From assembly GCA_024690425.1 (NCBI GenBank), contig JAILCT010000016.1, positions 1 to 34,346 of the forward strand: a stretch of 34,346 nt of DNA, given 5' to 3'. The stretch comes from Lachnospiraceae bacterium. GTDB lineage: Bacteria > Bacillota_A > Clostridia > Lachnospirales > Lachnospiraceae. Under the pieces are notes generated by a model that ran no database searches, was not told where the DNA came from, and saw only the letters and a list, made by a program, of their open reading frames with translations. Of this stretch, positions 31,956-34,346 are shown one piece after another. How positions within the stretch are numbered: position 1 is the stretch's first letter; each line of letters opens with the position of its first letter. Both the position numbers and the translations under genes were made by a program.

Positions 31956-32975
31956 CTAATTAAATCCAACAAATCTCTGAGCGATCTTATACTCAAGGAC
32001 CGATATCTTGCGTCCGCCCTTACCCGGAATGTTCATTGCATTTCCCAGCATCCCGAACCTTAACCTGAAGTAATCCCTTCCGTCATTTTCCTTAAGGTAT
32101 TCCCACAGCTCCTTCTTTTTCTTAAGTGCTGCCCTGCTCCCGTCCTTGATCAGGAAGATTGAGGATATGGTCATCATGATATCAAGGTAGTTGAGCATGT
32201 AGCGTTCGAGCTTGGGATGAAGACATCTCTTTGTTCCGGCCATGTAATCGATCATGATCTTATTGACCTTTATCTGCTGGTCGATCCTCTTTATCATGAT
32301 ATCCTCATTAACGGACTGTCCCTCGCGTCCTATATAATAACGGTACAGGTTAACGTTCATATAATACATTGTCTTTACATAGGTGAGCGGTTCGAAGACA
32401 AAGATATTGTCAACATAGAATGTATGCTCCGGAAGGACCATTCCGCATTCTCTCAAAAGCTTGGTCCTGTAGATGACCGAATGCATCAGAAGATACTGCC
32501 CCTTCTTGAAATGCCTTACTTCATTCCAGGTAAAGATCTCATCCATCGGAAGGGCCGACTTATATGTCATGACCTTCTTATGCTCCTTACCCTCTTTCTC
32601 ATACACAAAATTACATATCATAAGGTCAAGGACCTTACTTCCCCCTGCAAGGTCCTTAAGCTTGTCAAGGACTGCAAGGTATGCGCTCTCCTTAAACCAG
32701 TCATCGGAATCAAGCACCTTAAAGTACATACCGGTCGCATTCTCTATACCCGTGTTCACTGCGCCGCCATGGCCCTTGTTCTCCTGATGTATGGCCCTTA
32801 CTATACCTGGGTACTTCTTCTCATATTCATCGGCGATCGCAGCGGTCCCATCCTTAGAACCGTCATCCACGACCAGTATCTCAACATCGTCCCCTCCTGG
32901 GAGCAGGCACTCGATCGCCTTCCTCATATATGCTTCCGAATTGTAGCAGGGGATCGTTATACTCAGTAACTTCAT
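31956..32975 (-). CDS. Family 2 glycosyltransferase
   Basis: The protein has 339 aa. The N-terminal GT-A domain has SITIPCYNSE (5-14), VVDDGSKDGT (35-44), NKGHGGAVNTG (66-76) and the metal-binding DSDDW (89-93). A helical C-terminal part with basic residues follows. It should transfer a sugar from a nucleotide-sugar to an acceptor at the inner membrane face; no membrane helix is clear. AAAGGAG is about 13 nt before the ATG. It lies 40 nt after the DUF1653 gene. Neither the sugar nor the acceptor can be inferred; a surface polysaccharide or teichoic-type polymer is one possibility. Confidence 0.9.
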   Translation of the reverse strand: MKLLSITIPCYNSEAYMRKAIECLLPGGDDVEILVVDDGSKDGTAAIADEYEKKYPGIVRAIHQENKGHGGAVNTGIENATGMYFKVLDSDDWFKESAYLAVLDKLKDLAGGSKVLDLMICNFVYEKEGKEHKKVMTYKSALPMDEIFTWNEVRHFKKGQYLLMHSVIYRTKLLRECGMVLPEHTFYVDNIFVFEPLTYVKTMYYMNVNLYRYYIGREGQSVNEDIMIKRIDQQIKVNKIMIDYMAGTKRCLHPKLERYMLNYLDIMMTISSIFLIKDGSRAALKKKKELWEYLKENDGRDYFRLRFGMLGNAMNIPGKGGRKISVLEYKIAQRFVGFN

Positions 32976-33015
32976 TTATGTCAGCAACTCCTTTGATCCG
33001 TAATATTGCACGCCG

Positions 33016-33597
33016 TTATCTTAGCCTGGAACTCTCATACCTGGCCCGCATCTTCAGGCAGTTGAGTATCTCCTTGTACTTCTCCTCGAGGGTCTCTCCC
33101 GTAAGGTTAAGATCCATGATGGTCGCGGCATTGTCTATATTGTCTTCGTTTATCGTCTTCCACATATCGGTAAAGATATCAAGCTTCTCCTCGTAGGTAT
33201 CCGCATCCAGGAACCTGTCAAGAAAATCATCCTCAATGGGAGATGTATCTTTATCATCTTCTTCCGGTATCTGCGCCATGTCATCCTGACTATGGCTCTG
33301 CGTATCTGCATCATCCTTGCCGGCTTCCGGCTTACCGGGCGCGGATGATCTTGCTCCCTTATTCTGTCCCGTCGCAAGGGCGAACCGCCACTTCTGTTTA
33401 ACATCCGGATACTTATCGTGATCGACTTCCGACATGAACATATCAAGCGGACGGGCATAAACATCATCCGGACCGAAAAGAGCCTTGTAGATAACGAACA
33501 TCTCTCCTGTCTCGGAATGCTTAGCCACCGTAAGTACCTGGTAATAGGTACCCTTAAAGTGTTTATAAACCTGTAACGGTCTTGGATCTTCTCTCAT
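33016..33597 (-). CDS. DUF1653 protein with long acidic C-terminal extension
   Basis: The protein has 193 aa. Residues about 8-75 form a DUF1653 domain: YKHFKGTYYQVLTVAKHSETGE, then MFVIYKALFGPDDVYARPLDMF. Many such proteins are only ~70-90 aa. Here a disordered, acidic, Ser/Asp-rich linker (about 80-125) and a helical end (125-190, DTYEEKLDIFTDMWKTINEDN) are added. Function of DUF1653 is unknown. It lies 14 nt after holA and 40 nt before the glycosyltransferase, so it is probably co-transcribed with the replication gene. Confidence 0.85.
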   Translation of the reverse strand: MREDPRPLQVYKHFKGTYYQVLTVAKHSETGEMFVIYKALFGPDDVYARPLDMFMSEVDHDKYPDVKQKWRFALATGQNKGARSSAPGKPEAGKDDADTQSHSQDDMAQIPEEDDKDTSPIEDDFLDRFLDADTYEEKLDIFTDMWKTINEDNIDNAATIMDLNLTGETLEEKYKEILNCLKMRARYESSRLR

Positions 33598-33611
33598 GGT
33601 ATCAACCTCTC

Positions 33612-34346
33612 TTAACCGGCATACTTGATTATCAGCATCTCAACTCCGATAACATCATTTATCCGCCCCTGCTTGAAAAGAGCTTCCGTCTCAACGCAGT
33701 CAGTGACCGCGGCTTTTAAATACTCATAGGTAAACCTTGATGATACCGAAATATATCGTCCCACAAAAAACGGACTTATGCCGCATATCTTGACAATATC
33801 ATCCTTAGTGCCGCCGTCCGCCCTGATCCCCTTGACCTTCAGCATAAGATTAAACTCCCTTGCTATCAGGGAAAGTATCTTCATGGGGCTCTCCTTAAGA
33901 GCTGTAAGATCATAGTAAAGCTTTAAGGCCTTTCTCCTGTTCTTGGCCGCGATGGCACTTACCATCTCAAAGATATCATTATCTATGTTCCTGGTGCATA
34001 TAGCCCTGACATCATCCTCGTCGATCGACTTATGGGACATCCTGTAGCTTATCAGCTTCTCGGCTTCATTACCAAGCATCATCATATCATCCGAAGCGTA
34101 TTCAAGCAATGTGTCCATTGCATTTCTGGTAATATTAAGCCCTGCATCCGAAAATTTCTTAAGAAGCCACTTAACAAGCACCGCTTCGTCCGTTCTCTTG
34201 AATTCAATGACTCTCCCAAGCTTCTGCACCGTCTTAAAGAGCTTATACCTCTTGTCAACCAGCGCCTTGTCGTACTTGCGCTCATCGGCCTTCTCCCCTT
34301 TAAAGCACTCGACGAAGATCACATATGTTGTTTCCGGAAGTTCCTC
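33612..34346 (-). CDS. holA: DNA polymerase III delta subunit, N-terminus beyond the window
   Basis: The frame is open to the last base, so the gene is cut at its 5' end; 244 C-terminal codons are present. The visible part starts inside the RFC-type domain with LPETTYVIFVE, VDKRYKLFKTVQKLG and a lid/collar region (DDMMMLGNEAEKLISY) and ends in the clamp-loader collar. HolA opens the beta clamp within the clamp-loader complex. The internal GTG at 34322 is not a real start. The usual neighbour rpsT is not seen on the 3' side; the DUF1653 gene follows instead. Confidence 0.9.
   Translation of the reverse strand, partial: EELPETTYVIFVECFKGEKADERKYDKALVDKRYKLFKTVQKLGRVIEFKRTDEAVLVKWLLKKFSDAGLNITRNAMDTLLEYASDDMMMLGNEAEKLISYRMSHKSIDEDDVRAICTRNIDNDIFEMVSAIAAKNRRKALKLYYDLTALKESPMKILSLIAREFNLMLKVKGIRADGGTKDDIVKICGISPFFVGRYISVSSRFTYEYLKAAVTDCVETEALFKQGRINDVIGVEMLIIKYAG

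Noticed and set aside
32217..32969. Plus-strand open frame of 250 codons over the glycosyltransferase gene
   Set aside because: It is antisense to a gene with all GT-A motifs, and its translation matches nothing recognisable.
1..34346. CRISPR array, tRNA, rRNA, phage or transposase genes
   Set aside because: No regularly spaced repeats, cloverleaf with CCA end, ribosomal RNA segments, integrase or transposase motifs were seen on either strand.

Overview
The window looks like a chromosomal segment of a Firmicute of the class Clostridia, most likely a Lachnospiraceae member from gut or rumen. The evidence is strong AGGAGG-type ribosome sites, mid-range GC (mid-40s percent by eye), an indolepyruvate:ferredoxin oxidoreductase pair, a Clostridia-type PurB, DHHW/SGNH/DUF4358 surface genes, and a four-gene block (7-13.5 kb) that I associate with the Lachnospiraceae families DUF5716/DUF5717. 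I see no phage, transposase, CRISPR array, tRNA or rRNA. Most genes are on the minus strand. The four plus-strand genes are single, and three of them concern cyclic di-GMP.

Layout. 1-6031 (minus): a tightly packed purB-purA-VanZ-lepA-zinc ribbon-hemW run (hemW cut by the left edge). The first ~540 bp have clearly different codon use. 6108-6461 (plus): a PilZ protein with its own near-consensus promoter. 6504-13528 (minus): the cluster DUF5717-like giant solenoid, Hsp70/actin-like protein, TPR protein and membrane coiled-coil protein, the best candidate here for an undescribed system. 13619-14731 (plus): a CobD-like PLP enzyme, meeting iorB tail to tail with overlapping stops. 14728-18195 (minus): ilvE, iorA, iorB, i.e. 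transamination of branched/aromatic amino acids and ferredoxin-linked oxidation of the 2-oxo acids. 18348-19439 (plus): membrane diguanylate cyclase whose promoter shares a palindromic -35 box with ilvE. 19462-23965 (minus): membrane-tethered amidase, beta-CASP metallo-beta-lactamase protein, thyA, a small repeat element, folA. 24106-25839 (plus): GGDEF-EAL protein.

25840-26380 has no convincing gene but holds a perfect-consensus minus-strand promoter and, ~310-345 bp downstream, a terminator-like hairpin: a candidate non-coding RNA. 26381-30524 (minus): MBOAT acyltransferase, DHHW protein, SGNH protein and DUF4358 lipoprotein, probably an extracytoplasmic polymer acylation set. A 70-bp near-continuous palindrome with 32-bp arms separates it from glyA (30636-31874). 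The right end holds a family 2 glycosyltransferase, a DUF1653 protein with an acidic extension, and holA cut by the right edge.

Functional themes are purine and folate/one-carbon/thymidylate metabolism (purA, purB, glyA, thyA, folA), amino-acid fermentation (ilvE, iorAB), c-di-GMP signalling (one cyclase, one GGDEF-EAL protein, one PilZ receptor) and cell-envelope work. Start codons were re-chosen from ribosome-site position for several genes whose longest open frame begins too early.
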